Below, piece after piece: positions 22,841-34,020 of a stretch of 64,000 bases of DNA. The notes under the pieces were generated by a model, which did no database searches, was not told the origin of the DNA, and saw only the letters and a list, made by a program, of their open reading frames with translations. The first letter of the stretch is position 1. Every line of letters begins with the position of its first letter. The stretch lies in NCBI GenBank assembly GCA_030512335.1, contig JAULSU010000001.1, forward strand, positions 8,246,001 through 8,310,000, read 5' to 3'. This stretch comes from Immersiella caudata (Eukaryota; Ascomycota; Sordariomycetes; Sordariales; Lasiosphaeriaceae). The position numbers were made by a program, and so were the translations under genes.

Positions 22841-23534
22841 TCCTCCCCTGCCTCCCTGGCTGGGTCCGCGACGAGAAAGCCAACCCCCAGTACCTCCTAA
22901 GGAAGGTACACTCACCAGCTTGAGGGCAAGGCACACGTTCCATCCGGTCGGATGACAGGGATTCCTTTTGTGAGGCGAAGTGAGAAGCGTGCGCTGCTGG
23001 ATCAGATATGATCCTGGTGCTGCGTAGGCAGGGCATGGGCAGATGACATCCATGTCACTGCCCGGGGTTGGGCAAAGTGTCTAGCTGCCAAGATATGGAT
23101 ATGGTATGCAGTGTGGCTAGACGGACGGCCAGCGAGCTGCTGCGCTGAGCTGCGCTGAGCTGAGCTGAGCTGAGCTGAGCTGAGTTGACTTGAGGCGAAA
23201 CAAAGTACGAAAATTGTAGATTAGATACCCCTATGAGGCGTGAATATCAGATTTTGGCTTTGGTGTTGGGCATGTCGAAGTGTACGGACTCAGTGACTTG
23301 GTGATTTTCGCCCTGACCAACCACGCACCGCGAACCAAACGACGAATTGTGTTTTGAACATAAAGACCTGTACGAGGTATCATTCCACCCTCCAACTTGC
23401 AAAGACACTGCCCCAAACTACCTCGTCTATTTAATCCTGTAATCGCTCCTGACATGCAGTAGCGGAACCGTAATGTCCAACAATATCCTATCTCATCCTT
23501 TCGATCCTGGTCCTCTTGCAATCAGTCGCCCTCG
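22841..23534. other. Convergent 3' region with pentanucleotide repeat
   Basis: About 690 bases between the stop codons of the dynein chain and the DUF255 gene. Apart from the GCTGA repeat, nothing recognisable. Confidence 0.6.
23141..23185. repeat. (GCTGA)n microsatellite
   Basis: TGCGCTGAGC twice, followed by about five uninterrupted copies of TGAGC, then decay into TGAGT and TGACT. Confidence 0.85.
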
Positions 23535-26211
23535 CTATTTCGGCACCCCCGTCAGCCCTGGCGCAACCGCTTCCACAGGCTCTTTATCCTCCGCTACCGC
23601 TACCGCTCCAGGCTCAGCAGCCACTGGTTTCTCTTCTCCTTCCCCATCCGCCGGATCTGCTTCACCTGCAACAGGAGCGTCTGTCGTTACGGGCGCAGGT
23701 TCTTCCTCAACCTTCGTCTCCTTTGTCCCCGCAGGCTGAGCCTTATCCTCGCCCCCCTCCGCCGCTCTGACCTCCGGCGCGGCAGCCTCAGGTCCCGCTT
23801 CCCTCTCTGGCGTTAAAATAAGCGCCCGCGCCTCGGCACGCGGTAAAGTGTAATACCGACGCAAACCCTCCTTGTCTCCCGCCGCCAGCTTCACCTCCTT
23901 GACACCCAGCTTCGCAGCCACGACACCAATCAAAAGGCTAGCAAAGAGCCACGGGTGCTGGAGAATCTCGGCCTCGAATGCGCCGATGGTGGTCTTGGCG
24001 AGGGAAATGCGCTCTGCGTTGACCAGCAGCGTGCCCAGGCGGAAAAGGTTCGACACGCTGACAGCATTAGTCGATGGCTGGAGTTTGTCCATGCCGCTCT
24101 TGAGCCGCAAGATGGTCTTGGATAGGGTTTCCTCCTCGGTGGAGTAGAAGCCACCGGAATAGGACCTCCGAGGGGGCGACACCGAAGAGGTTGCGTGTCC
24201 GGGGTAATCGTAGAATTGGCGTAGTTGTTCATCTGGTCCAAGTCAGCCTTGCTCCTAGTGTAAACCGATGTCACTGACCTTGTAGTTTAGACGCCCAAGC
24301 AAGCCACTCCTTGTCCAGGGTGGCATCGTATAAATCCAAAAGTCCGTCGATCAAGAAGGCGTAGTCTTCTGCAAACGCACGAGTATCGCTGGGCCCGTCC
24401 GAAAAGAACCGCCTCAGAATCCCGTCTACTGTTACTTTGTCCCTGATGAACGCAGCGGCCTCCTTCGCGGCCTCGAGATATCTCGCTGCCCTCTCAGGAT
24501 CTACCGACCGAACAGCCGCCGCCGTCCTTGCCAACGCCGAGATCACCATGCCGTTGATGTAAACCACCACCTTCTCATCAATCCCTGGTCGCATCCTCTC
24601 TTTCTCCCTGCGTGCGCGTAGCTTGTCCTTGGCCGAGAGTAGAATTCGCTCTACCTCCGACACTGGTATCCCAAACTGCCTCGAGAGCTCCTGCGCATCT
24701 TTGACAACGTAAAGAACGTTCTGGTTGATGAATTCGTCGTACGGATCCTGCTCCCGGGGAACGTTCCCATCTTCACGCGCGTTCCAGTGCGCCGCGGCCA
24801 CCAAGACGTCGTGCTGGCCATCGCTGGCATCGCCCCCGACAACCTGGTCAAATTCCTTGCGAGTCCAGAGGTAGTAGGCACCCTCCCTCATGTGGCGATC
24901 ACCCTTTCGATAAAAGGAATCGGCAGCTTCGCTGGTGGCAAATCCGCCGTTGGCAAGGCGGACCGGCGGGCTGGTGAGGTAGTCAGCCAGCTCGAAGACC
25001 ACATCGGCAAACTCAACGTCACTTGTTATTGATTCACTCGACTGCCCCAGCCACGCATCAAGAAACACACCTAGGAGAAGCGCATTATCTCCAACCAGCT
25101 TCTCAAAGCGCGGTAAGCTCCAGTCACCGGTGACACTAAACCGCATGAACCCAGCGCCTAGATGATCGTGCAGCCCTCGATCCCGGATACGCCGTAGGGT
25201 CCCCAGAGCCATCGATGTAGCCCTTTCGATGGACTTCTCGCCGAGAACGTCGCGAACCTCCTGTGGGAAGTGAGCCAGCCGCAGCAGAAACGACAGGCGC
25301 GCTGGGTTGGGGAACTTCTGAGTTCCAAAGCCATACTCGCGGGGATCAAATTTCGATGAGATGGCCGTGAGCGCCTCGTCAAGCTGATCGATGTCGAGGT
25401 CTGCAATATCTGCCGCCTCAGCTGGAGCAGCGGCAGCGCCTTCTTCGTCCGAGTTAAGAGTTCCCTCCTGCGCAAAGTATCGCAGCTTCGAGAGCATCTC
25501 GAATGCCTCCTTACGGCACCGCTCTTCTTGTTCAACCCAGAAGGTGAGAACTCTCTGTGATATTGCGAGGAAGTCCCCGTATGTGTCGCTCTGCATGGAG
25601 CTGATCCCTGCGAGGCTATGTTCGGTGCCCGGACCTGGCCAGTATATACCGCTGAAGATGGGGTAGAGATCGGGCGTCAGAAATATATTTAGGGGCCAAC
25701 CGCCAGTAGCGTTGATAGCCTCGCTGTAGTTCTGATAGATGGTGTCGAGATCAGGGCGCTCGTCGCGGTCGATGAGGATGGGAACGAAGGAGCTGTTGAG
25801 CAAATCGGCGACCACTCGGTTGGAGAAGGAGTCTTCGGTTGTGAGCCGGCAGTCTGCGAAAAGGGATCAGCGGTCGGTTCCTTGTCCCGGATCACAGAGG
25901 AGAAAGGGGAGCGCTAGCTCACGATGGTCGGCGAGGAAGCCGATGTGCATAAAGATGGGTTTGTTCTCTCGCGTCGAGTACTCGAGGGTGGCCTGGTCGA
26001 GCGGCTGCCAGGCCACGGGTGTATCGGCATGTCTCCGGACGTATGGGCTCTGGCTCTCGCCGGCACGGTTTCGCAGCGGTGCCGAGCTGTCCGAACCGGT
26101 TGCCGAACCGGCGGCTAGCGCCTGCGCCGGAGCGGAAACGTCGGCGACCGGAACGGCGTCCCCGTTGGGCGGCGGCTGTTGCTGTTGCTGCTGTAGCTGG
26201 GCTCGCATCAT
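23535..26211 (-). CDS. DUF255/YyaL (SPATA20-like) thioredoxin-fold protein
   Basis: Exons 26211-25923, 25853-24279 and 24232-23535 give 853 residues. The frame extends upstream to TTG at 26253, but the first ATG is 26211 and an acceptor-like CACACCAG just precedes it. Layout: Gln/Pro repeat, SQSPYVRRHADTPVAWQPLD, a thioredoxin-like domain with LIDRDERPDLDTIYQNY and TGGWPLNIFLTPDLYP, then an alpha/alpha-toroid domain (KLVGDNALLLGVFLDAW, YYLWTRKEFDQV, TNAVSVSNLFRLGTLL). The usual active-site SxCHWCH is here LADHHCR: the first Cys is Asp, so a CxxC disulfide mechanism is excluded. The C-terminal ~110 residues are Ala/Glu/Pro-rich and seem lineage-specific. The molecular function of the family is not settled. 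Confidence 0.9.
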
Positions 26212-26420
26212 CTTGACAGCCTGGTGTGTAGGATAGAGCCCGCGATCGGTCAACGATGAGGGTGTGTCGTTTGGGTGAAGAGGTTCGGCGTGACGGCACC
26301 CCTCCTGGTCAGTGACTGGTGCGGGGCCGAGCTTGGAAGGTCTGGGCGCAATGGGGCTGTGAGGCTGTGCGCGAAAAGGGAAAGGTCGGAGGCTCTCGGA
26401 CGGAACTGTCTTCTAGCGGG

Positions 26421-26430
26421 CTTTATATAT
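26421..26430 (-). promoter_or_regulatory. TATA box of the DUF255 gene
   Basis: Minus strand reads ATATATAAAG, about 210 bases before the ATG at 26211. Its position would put the start of transcription near 26395, with a CT-rich leader between. Confidence 0.45.
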
Positions 26431-26577
26431 CACAAAAAATTATGAAGCTGTATCGTGCACATCGGTAGATAGGAGGAGGGGCGGTTGGAGTTGCCGGATG
26501 ACCCCCACTTGACGTAGTTGGGGCACATCGAGGCAAACACAATCGCTTATCGCGAGCTTGCATCGGAGTTAATCTGA

Positions 26578-26587
26578 GGGTTAGGGT
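26578..26587 (-). promoter_or_regulatory. Telomere-like box upstream of the DUF255 gene
   Basis: Minus strand reads ACCCTAACCC, 367 bases before the ATG and about 150 bases upstream of the TATA box. Third copy of the exact 10-mer in this window, again on the coding strand. Confidence 0.4.
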
Positions 26588-27118
26588 TGTGCCCAGGCAC
26601 ATGAAAGCGATTGTTGAGTCAAGATGGCACCGAACCGATTATGACTGATAATGTACCGAACTGACGCATAGAAGAAGTATGTTTCACCTGGAGGCTTGCA
26701 CATTCTCTACGCATAGCAAATGGCGATGCACCATGTGCCGGGCAATCCTAGACAGTGTGAATATCGAGAACACCGCGTCATCTGCACTGTAATTCTAGCC
26801 CCTAAGCTCAGGACGTTCAGTTATTTCTTGCTGTTTTGGAACACATTGATGATTCGTCGTAACAACTCATCAAGCAAGTAAATTGGGAATGGAATTAGCC
26901 GTTGGTTGCAAACATAAGGCCAGACAACCATCTCCATGGGACCGTCATAGCCACACATTATGGGTACCTCTGAATGCTTTTGCCACCATCAAGCCGGAAC
27001 CCCATCCTCAGACTCAGGTATAATCACGGCGTCCTAGATCCTCCCTTGTTGATTCAAATGATTGATCTGCTGAATCTCATTATAATGCCTGACAAACCGA
27101 AGGCGATCTGGCTCATTG

Positions 27119-29762
27119 TCAGTCTTCCGATACGACGCTAGAAAGAGCCTGTAGTTGCATACCGTTGACACTCTGAAAGTCAATCATGACTCGATTCAGC
27201 CTCTCAACCTTCGTCATGCCGTCTCGCTGAAATCTCCCAGCGCTACATATGTTGTATCCTGAGACCGATCTCGTGGGAGCAGTTCGGCTTGCCCGGATGC
27301 GTCGGCGAGAGCTCTTTAGAACGACTCTCCGGCATCTTTGGTCGCCAGTTGACTCCTCAGCTAAGCAGTCGCACCTCCCAGGCTTGATACTCACGTCGTC
27401 GGTAACTAGGAACGTCAGTGGGATACAGGCGTGGCACACGAGCACGGTTTACAAACCTTTTACAACTAGGAGCATGGTCGAAAGGAAAATGGCAAGGGAT
27501 GGCGAATCCGGTATTTGAAGGACAGCTCCGAGATTTCCGTCGCGGTCGACAGGCACGAACTGCATCGATGCACCACTCACACTCGAGGGTTCTGTTTCGC
27601 GGGACGCCCCTGTCTGGGCCGGTAGGATTGACAGTCCGGAATCTTTCTCAAACGCGAGCTTGGAGATCATGGGAGGCCGCGATGCAATGGTAGGAATGGA
27701 GGTGCCGGGCGTGAACAATGCCCCTTTTCTGTCATTGGTGGAGTCGGTGCTTAGGAGGTTGGGGCCTGCTGTCGGTTGAGATTGGTGGTTTGAAGTCCAA
27801 AGCTGTACGCGGCCTGGTTCGGTCCATTGCTGCCCTGCCCATATCATCCAGTTCGGCTCGCCTTTTGAGAATTGGCATGTAATTTGGGCTCCAGGTCTTT
27901 TGAAGAATTTGGTGTCAGTCACCACACACCGTATTATCAGGCACAAGTATTCGCCACTCACAGGTCGTCGACTACTTTGTAGCCTGTTACAAACTGCTGA
28001 AACGAGAATATATCTGCGCAGGTCAGTGATGGAGCCACCCATTTTGCTGGCAACAGGGGGTTCATACCTTTGCATCTATCGAACTGGATGGAATTTCCTC
28101 TGATGGTCTCGCTGTTTCGGTTCTGCTTCACCACTATTGGGTAGACAGGAGCCCTGAAGTCAGGACTCTGAGGAAAGACCCCGACGTGTATGTACTCCAA
28201 ATCTATCCCCTCCTTACTGGTCCCTGTAAGTAAAGGTCAAACCGTTCGGATGATTACGAGTCTACCAACTTACACTTTCTCCGCTACTCCGTCGCCGTTC
28301 ATGATGGGAGTGGCCATTGCGAGAGATCCGCCGCTGTCTTTGTTAATCTCGAGGAAGTGGTCTGGCCCTTCGCCCTGACTCCGCAGGCGGCTGGGTACAA
28401 GTCAGCATGGGGAGTAATGGTGATGGTGTTCAAGTCTCTCACCACCGAAGCACTCTTGTCACCTTTTCGTGGGTTTCCATGGCCTGGGCGCGTTGGTTGT
28501 GAGTCGCCCAGATGTCTCTGTCCATCGCTATTCGGTCCCTGAGCTGATCCACCGATGGTAGGTCAGACATTCTGCAAACTATCTGTTCATGCACCTGAAT
28601 CACTTTCTATGTTTTCGTTAGCCGGCCATTCCAAGCTCTATGTCGGGGTTGCACACCTCCTCAAGCTGCAACAAGAATCGGGAAAGCGTCATGCCGTAGT
28701 CATCCAGCTGTCTCTGGAACTCATTGAAGGACGTGTTGTGCGTTGCGCGCTTGTACTCGTCCCCAGCCTGAATAGCCTTGACAAGCCAAAACGCGCGCAA
28801 GGTATTGGCCATCTTGCAAACGTCGCTGGCTGGAGAGGATTGACGTCGGCGGTGCCATTGCGTGGCTTGGTCCATATAGAATATGATCTCGTCCACGCCG
28901 CCAACAACCGGGACGTTGCTTATACTGCCGTACTGAAGCCTCGCTATGACTGTCAGTACTTGGTTGATTTCTTGAGGAATGATGATCTGTGATGTCGCAG
29001 GCGCTCTCCCGCCATTCAACCAAGATAGAGGAGAGTGCTCCTCCCTGATGAGACTTTGGCCGGTCTGGACCTGCAAGATCAAGTTGTCTTCCAGCTGATG
29101 AAGCCGATGATCGATCCAGTCGGCGATGCCATGCAGAGTATGTTGGAGCCGGACAAAGTTAGAACTTGATGGAGGGTCAGCAAGGTGAACACACTTGCAA
29201 GTTGCACCTGTAAACTTACAGGTTCAAAGATCCCAGGGCTATTGATAGCTGCAGTATGTCAGCCTTTGTCTGGTCGGCGTTTTGTAAAGGGTCTCTAATA
29301 CCTTGATGTTGAGATACACAACACGATCGCGATGCCTGTTCAGCTCATCGCCCACCCCACGAAAATGCCACTCCAGATTGACCAAGGGGCCATTTTGTGC
29401 CCCATATGATGCCCTCTCTTGCAAGAACGCCCAGCATTGTTCGACAATGTCCTGGAAACTGCCGAGTACTTGATCCAATCCCAAGAAAACCTCTGGCGGC
29501 TGTGCAGACGCCCCAGGGGGGAGCGTGTTCTGGACTTCGCATATAACATCCACGAGGGCACGCAGATTCCGAGCTAGGATTTCGATGTCATTCTTGAACT
29601 CGAGGAAATGTTGGTCTGCACAAGTCAGCGTCTGATTCAGGGGGAGAGTGTCTCCACTGTTCAGGACTCACGGGCATTGTTTTCCTGCCACCAGGCAATG
29701 GAGATGATCCTGTGCAAAATCGCCAGGGTGTGGTAGATCTCGGGCAGATTAGAAAAGACCAT
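27119..29762 (-). CDS. Uncharacterised ten-exon fungal protein, possibly frameshifted
   Basis: Exons 29762-29672, 29615-29302, 29248-29220, 29164-28657, 28594-28463, 28374-28274, 28216-28068, 28013-27962, 27896-27457 and 27405-27119 give a continuous 700-residue frame. No domain is recognised. The N-terminal 400 residues are helical (HFLEFKNDIEILARNLRALV; GVDEIIFYMDQATQWHRRR), the middle is beta-like (ITCQFSKGEPNWMIWAGQQW) and the C-terminus basic (VVLKSSRRRIRASR). No signal peptide or membrane segment is seen. Two oddities: upstream, another frame from ATG 30015 reads plausible protein and stops at 29749, overlapping the chosen start; downstream, after the stop at 27119, a shifted frame continues with DNEPDRLRFVRHYNEIQQIN to 27034. 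Both would join by one-base changes. Exon 6 and 7 acceptors are the least certain. Confidence 0.6.
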
Positions 29763-30719
29763 GGCTGTTCTTGAAAGCGCTCTGCGTACGCTCCGCGGAA
29801 GATCGAAGATTGAGAAACGGGCCGAGAACAGAAGGGTGGACCAACAGGTCTTCCTCTTGAGTAGCTGTCCCACCCAAAGGGTAACCGAAGAGCCTCGAAT
29901 TTGACAGTTTATTCAGACGATACACGTGGGAAGGGGCGGTATGCACTCGTGGGTGGAGATCCGGGGAAACATGGTCAGTAGTTGTATGGCCTGGACCGGG
30001 ACGCAGCCAACCCATTCGGGGCGCGGCAACGCTGGTTCAAGGGAACTCAGCTGGTAGTGCCAGCGGAATGCGCGCAGACTTGGTCCCAGGCTTCGAAGTT
30101 TGGAGGACGCGCATCGAGATGGTGTCGCCCAATCTGGCGGCCAAGGAAAATGAGGCAGACGGCGGCAACGGCAAGCCTTTGCCCGGAACAGCGACGATGC
30201 GCCTGGAACTGTTGTTGTCACGTTATTGGCATGCGATTGATTTGATTGGAGTACCGCAAAAAATATCGTGGTTGTGGCTGAAAGCTGGTGTATGGGCTCA
30301 GAGCCGGATTGGGGTGCTCAGAAATAGCTTGCCCTCTTCCATCTTTGTGCAGTCGGGCGTCAAAGCTCCCAACGCACCTTCCTGCACTGCCTGTTCAATG
30401 ATGCCAATCAGCTGAGCCCTCCTTTTCAACTGGCCAACAAGATAGCATTAGCGCCAGCTCAAGGCGTACTTTCCCCGCGGAGCCTTGTGTCCGAACAGAG
30501 CAAAATCGTTGCCAAGGCTGCCCGTTCTTCCATTTGGCATCTTTGCTTCGCGGGAGTCTGCCAATCGACCATCACGCCGGGTTTCTCTTTACTAATAGAA
30601 ACATCCCCTCGACACCCCCTCGACAGTCTGCACGATGCCGCCGACATTCAAGAACAGTGTGGCCGGCACAGAGGAGTCCAGTCATTTCGAGCCCCTTAGA
30701 CATCGACGCGCCGCCAAAC
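29763..30719. other. Divergent upstream region, with a coding-like frame
   Basis: Separates the 700-residue gene from the amino acid permease. The minus-strand frame 30015-29749 (MGWLRPGPGHT...LGPFLNLRSSAERTQSAFKN) looks like protein and may be the true N-terminus of the 700-residue gene, broken by a one-base shift. The remainder shows no gene. Confidence 0.45.
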
Positions 30720-33007
30720 ATGGCGTCTACCGAGCAGCAATCAGTCCGCAGCGAGCCGGCCTCGGACACTGGCGAAGATGGCAGGGAATGGCGTCCCGGG
30801 CTCGACCCCCATGACCAAGCGCGCCTCGCCCAGGCGAAATCAGACCCCTTTACCATTGTGGAAGAGATCCCAACCAAGAAATCAAGCCTTGGATGGTTTT
30901 CAGTCAGCTGTCTCATCTTCAACAGGATGATAGGTGAGTTACCAGTGCTTCTGACGCCTGGTTTTCTATCACAGCCGACTGACTCCATGTCTTGGCGGCA
31001 GGCTCCGGCGTCTTCAACAGCAGCTCGGTGATTTACTCCAACACACAAAGCATTGGCGTCTCAATCATGATATGGCTCGTGGGCATCAGCATGGCACTCT
31101 CTGGTGTCATATTGTACATTGAGCTCGGCTTGACAGTCCCGAGATACCGGCTCGGAGGCTCAAAGGAGAAGACTGCAGTAGTGCGGAGCGGAGGAGAGTT
31201 GCCATACGTAGGACACCCAAGCCATAGAAATCCGTCCGACGCTGACACAGAGACAGCTGAATTACTTCTTCAAACTTCCAAGATTCCTCGCAACATGCGT
31301 TTTCGGGGTTTCCTTTATCGTCTTTGGCAACACATCAGTCAACTCAATTGCGTTTGCTTTGGCTATTCTGCAGGCAACAAAGCAAACCGCCGATGAGTCC
31401 TCCGATGAAACATCTGCTGCGGGGAGTCGGGAGGCCGTTGTCTGTATCGCCATTGCGGCAAATACCTTTGCTTGCTTGCTGCATAGTATGTCGAGGAAAT
31501 GGGGTATCAGGTTGAACAACCTCCTCGGCACGCTGAAGCTGATGATGCTGTTCTTGATCATCATTTTTGGCTTCAACAGCCTCAGGCTTGACAATGCGGA
31601 GTCCAAGGCATCTGGCGAACGATCCAGGGCCGTGAAGAACTTTGACGACCCGTTTAATACCGAATCTAGCCCCAAACACATATACAAATATGCAGAAGCG
31701 GTGCTCTTTGTTATCTTTCCATTGGGCGGGTTCCATCAGGCCAACTACGTGGGCCTAGTCTATTCACCTTGATCGTCTTCGCAGGGCTAACTTGAAATTA
31801 GGTTCTTGCTGAGATTAGGCACCCAAGACGAAACTTTGCCGTAGTTTCTGGTTTCTCGGTGCTTCTCATTTGCTGCTTGATGATGACAGTGAACACACTC
31901 TATGTAAGGGCACCTCCTTTCCCAGTATGGCCGGCATGACACTCATCAGCCCAACCACGCTAGGCTGCAATCATTCCGAAAGAGACTCTTCTTGAGCGGG
32001 GCCACGATCAAGCTCTCGAATATTTCAAATACGCAATCGGACAGTTGGGCCCTGCCAAGATCGCATCCGACAAGCACACTGTTGCTATCAATGGCTCATT
32101 TAGAGCTCTCTCGGCCATGGGCAATGTCATCGTGTTTACCTTCACCGCTGCCCGGGTCAAGCAAGAGCTTGCAAAGGAAGGAGTATTGCCCTTCTCACTG
32201 TTTTTCGCCTCATCATATTCCTTTACTCTTCGCCGTGGTTTCCAGCGTCTACCACAGACCCGAGAAGGGTACCAGCTGCATTCGTCTCGCGCGCCAGCCG
32301 CAGCTCTAGCCCTTCACTGGGCCGTCACTACGGTTTTGATCATCGGAACTGTGTTCGGGATCAAGGATGCAACGTCCCACTATCCGATATACTACCTGAT
32401 GGTTGCATCATACGCGTACGGCCTGGATGTCGTCTGGTTCGCAGTCATTGGTATCGCCATGCTCTACTTCCGACTCTGGCCAGGGAGCAGGTGGCGATAC
32501 AAGTCCCCAATCCCTCACGCCGTCGGGATAGTTGCTGCGACTGTATTCACCGCCACCAACGCCTTCCCACTTGTTGCGATTTGGATCAAGGACCCAGAAG
32601 AAGACTCACTTGTCAAAACCGAGGGATTGGTCCGGTGGTTCGCCAGTCAAACATTCGTCTTCTCCGTCTTGGGCGCTGGGGTACTGTACTGGCTGGCCTT
32701 TCGGTTCTACGTTTACCAGAGGAAGACCAAGACCGGGGATGAACTGGAAGTCACACGCATTCCAATCTTCTGGCGCGACCGCTCTTCGGCAGGAGGGGGA
32801 GAACGAGGAAGCGGGTACGAGGGTGAACTGTTGCTGCTCTACGAAATCATCAAGGTCCGATGGAGATCGTATAGGAGGGGCGAAGAGAAGACGCCTATGG
32901 TCGCAGAACCGATGCATGGTGAAGTTCGAGACTCGGTTGCAAGGTCGTCGACGATCCCCTTTGACGCAAATGTGGCCAGGATGTCAGGTGGTAGAGGGAC
33001 CAATTGA
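30720..33007 (+). CDS. Amino acid permease, Mup1-like (APC superfamily)
   Basis: Exons 30720-30933, 31002-31207, 31257-31748, 31802-31903 and 31964-33007 give 685 residues. It is a plasma-membrane transporter of the LAT/methionine-permease type with about 12 membrane segments. Diagnostic stretches are SCLIFNRMIGSGVFNSSSVI across intron 1, MALSGVILYIELGLTVPRY, PYLNYFFKLPRFLATCVFG across intron 2, and FHQANYVLAEIRHPRRNFA across intron 3; all four junctions restore family-like sequence, which supports the model. Yeast Mup1 is about 574 residues; the excess lies in an Asp/Glu/Ser-rich loop after residue 170, the QLGPAKIASDK loop, and a C-terminal tail with a Gly/Arg-rich end. Methionine or another neutral amino acid is the likely substrate, but selectivity cannot be read here. 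Confidence 0.9.
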
Positions 33008-33774
33008 ATGCACGACTGACGGAACAATCAACAAGAAGATAACGCATTGTTCGATGCTCTCAATCACAGCTGCCCGATCAGACACTCAAGTGGCTACCCT
33101 CACGGGCTCCATCACCAATTGCCGAGTCCACCGTGGAAGCGCGCCAAACCAACAACTCCCGGAAGAATCATAAACCCCCGGAGCGTTACTTGTCAAGTGG
33201 ACTCTTGACTAGGAGACAGAAGTTTACCCCGACCAAGCGCCGGAAACTAGAACTACCGGATGGACAAGCAGACTGCAGTAGGTCCACAGTCACAAGTGTG
33301 TGTTGCGGCGCGAGGTCCGAAGACTAGAGCGAGGAGAATCCTACCAAAGGTCGTATACATCCACTACTGTCCAACGTCGCCTGGTAATTACCGCGTTCAG
33401 GAAGCGAAGCGAGAGCAAGCCAATCCTACAAACAGGCATCCGGATCTTGGCTCAGAGCGATTTAGGAAGTTGAAGAATTTTGCGCGCACCCGGCAGCGGC
33501 AAAATCAAGACTGGGCGTTTGCTTGCCTAAGGTGTACGCTAGGGGGTGTGCGGACCCCGACCTTATATAACGGAAGCAACTCCGACAAGGCAATATTACT
33601 CGTGCGTTAATTCCTGACGGGCATCATTTTGGGTATTTGATTTTATTATGCCCGGCATACTCGCCTACGTATCCCGTAGCTTGACCACGTTATTCGACCC
33701 GACGTCATCCGCCAGCGGGGCCGCGCTACCACGCTACCTTGTATACAGCGCAGGGCAAAACTCAACCTCGATCA

Positions 33775-34020
33775 TGCACTTCATTTCTATTGCAGCGCTT
33801 GCTGTGGGCCTCGGAGCCGGTCTACTTTGCAGCAGCCGTCGTATCCCGTCGATCTGAACGCCCCGTCAAACTGGAACAACTGGGTTTGACAACTCGGAAA
33901 TCTACCCGTGCCTTTTTTGAGGCCGTCCCATGTCGAGATCGCCAAAGAACAATTTTGGAAGGGAGGGTGAGCAACAGCCGCGCCGTTCGCATGATGGAGC
34001 TGATCTGCGGTCCCGGGTAG
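33775..34020 (+). pseudogene. Possible relic of a small secreted protein gene
   Basis: ATG 33775 opens a 27-codon frame that is a textbook signal peptide (MHFISIAALAVGLGAGLL) but stops at 33857. Protein-like sequence continues in other frames: QPSYPVDLNAPSNWNNWV in one, FDNSEIYPCLF in another, and VSRRSERPVKLEQL in the third. No intron explains this. It may be a decayed gene for a secreted peptide, or chance. Confidence 0.22.

Larger units (their letters stand above)
26212..27118. other. Promoter of the DUF255 gene; otherwise no gene
   Basis: About 900 bases with a TATA box and telomere-like box on the minus strand. At its left boundary is the out-of-frame continuation (27115-27034) of the next minus-strand gene, described there. 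Confidence 0.55.
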
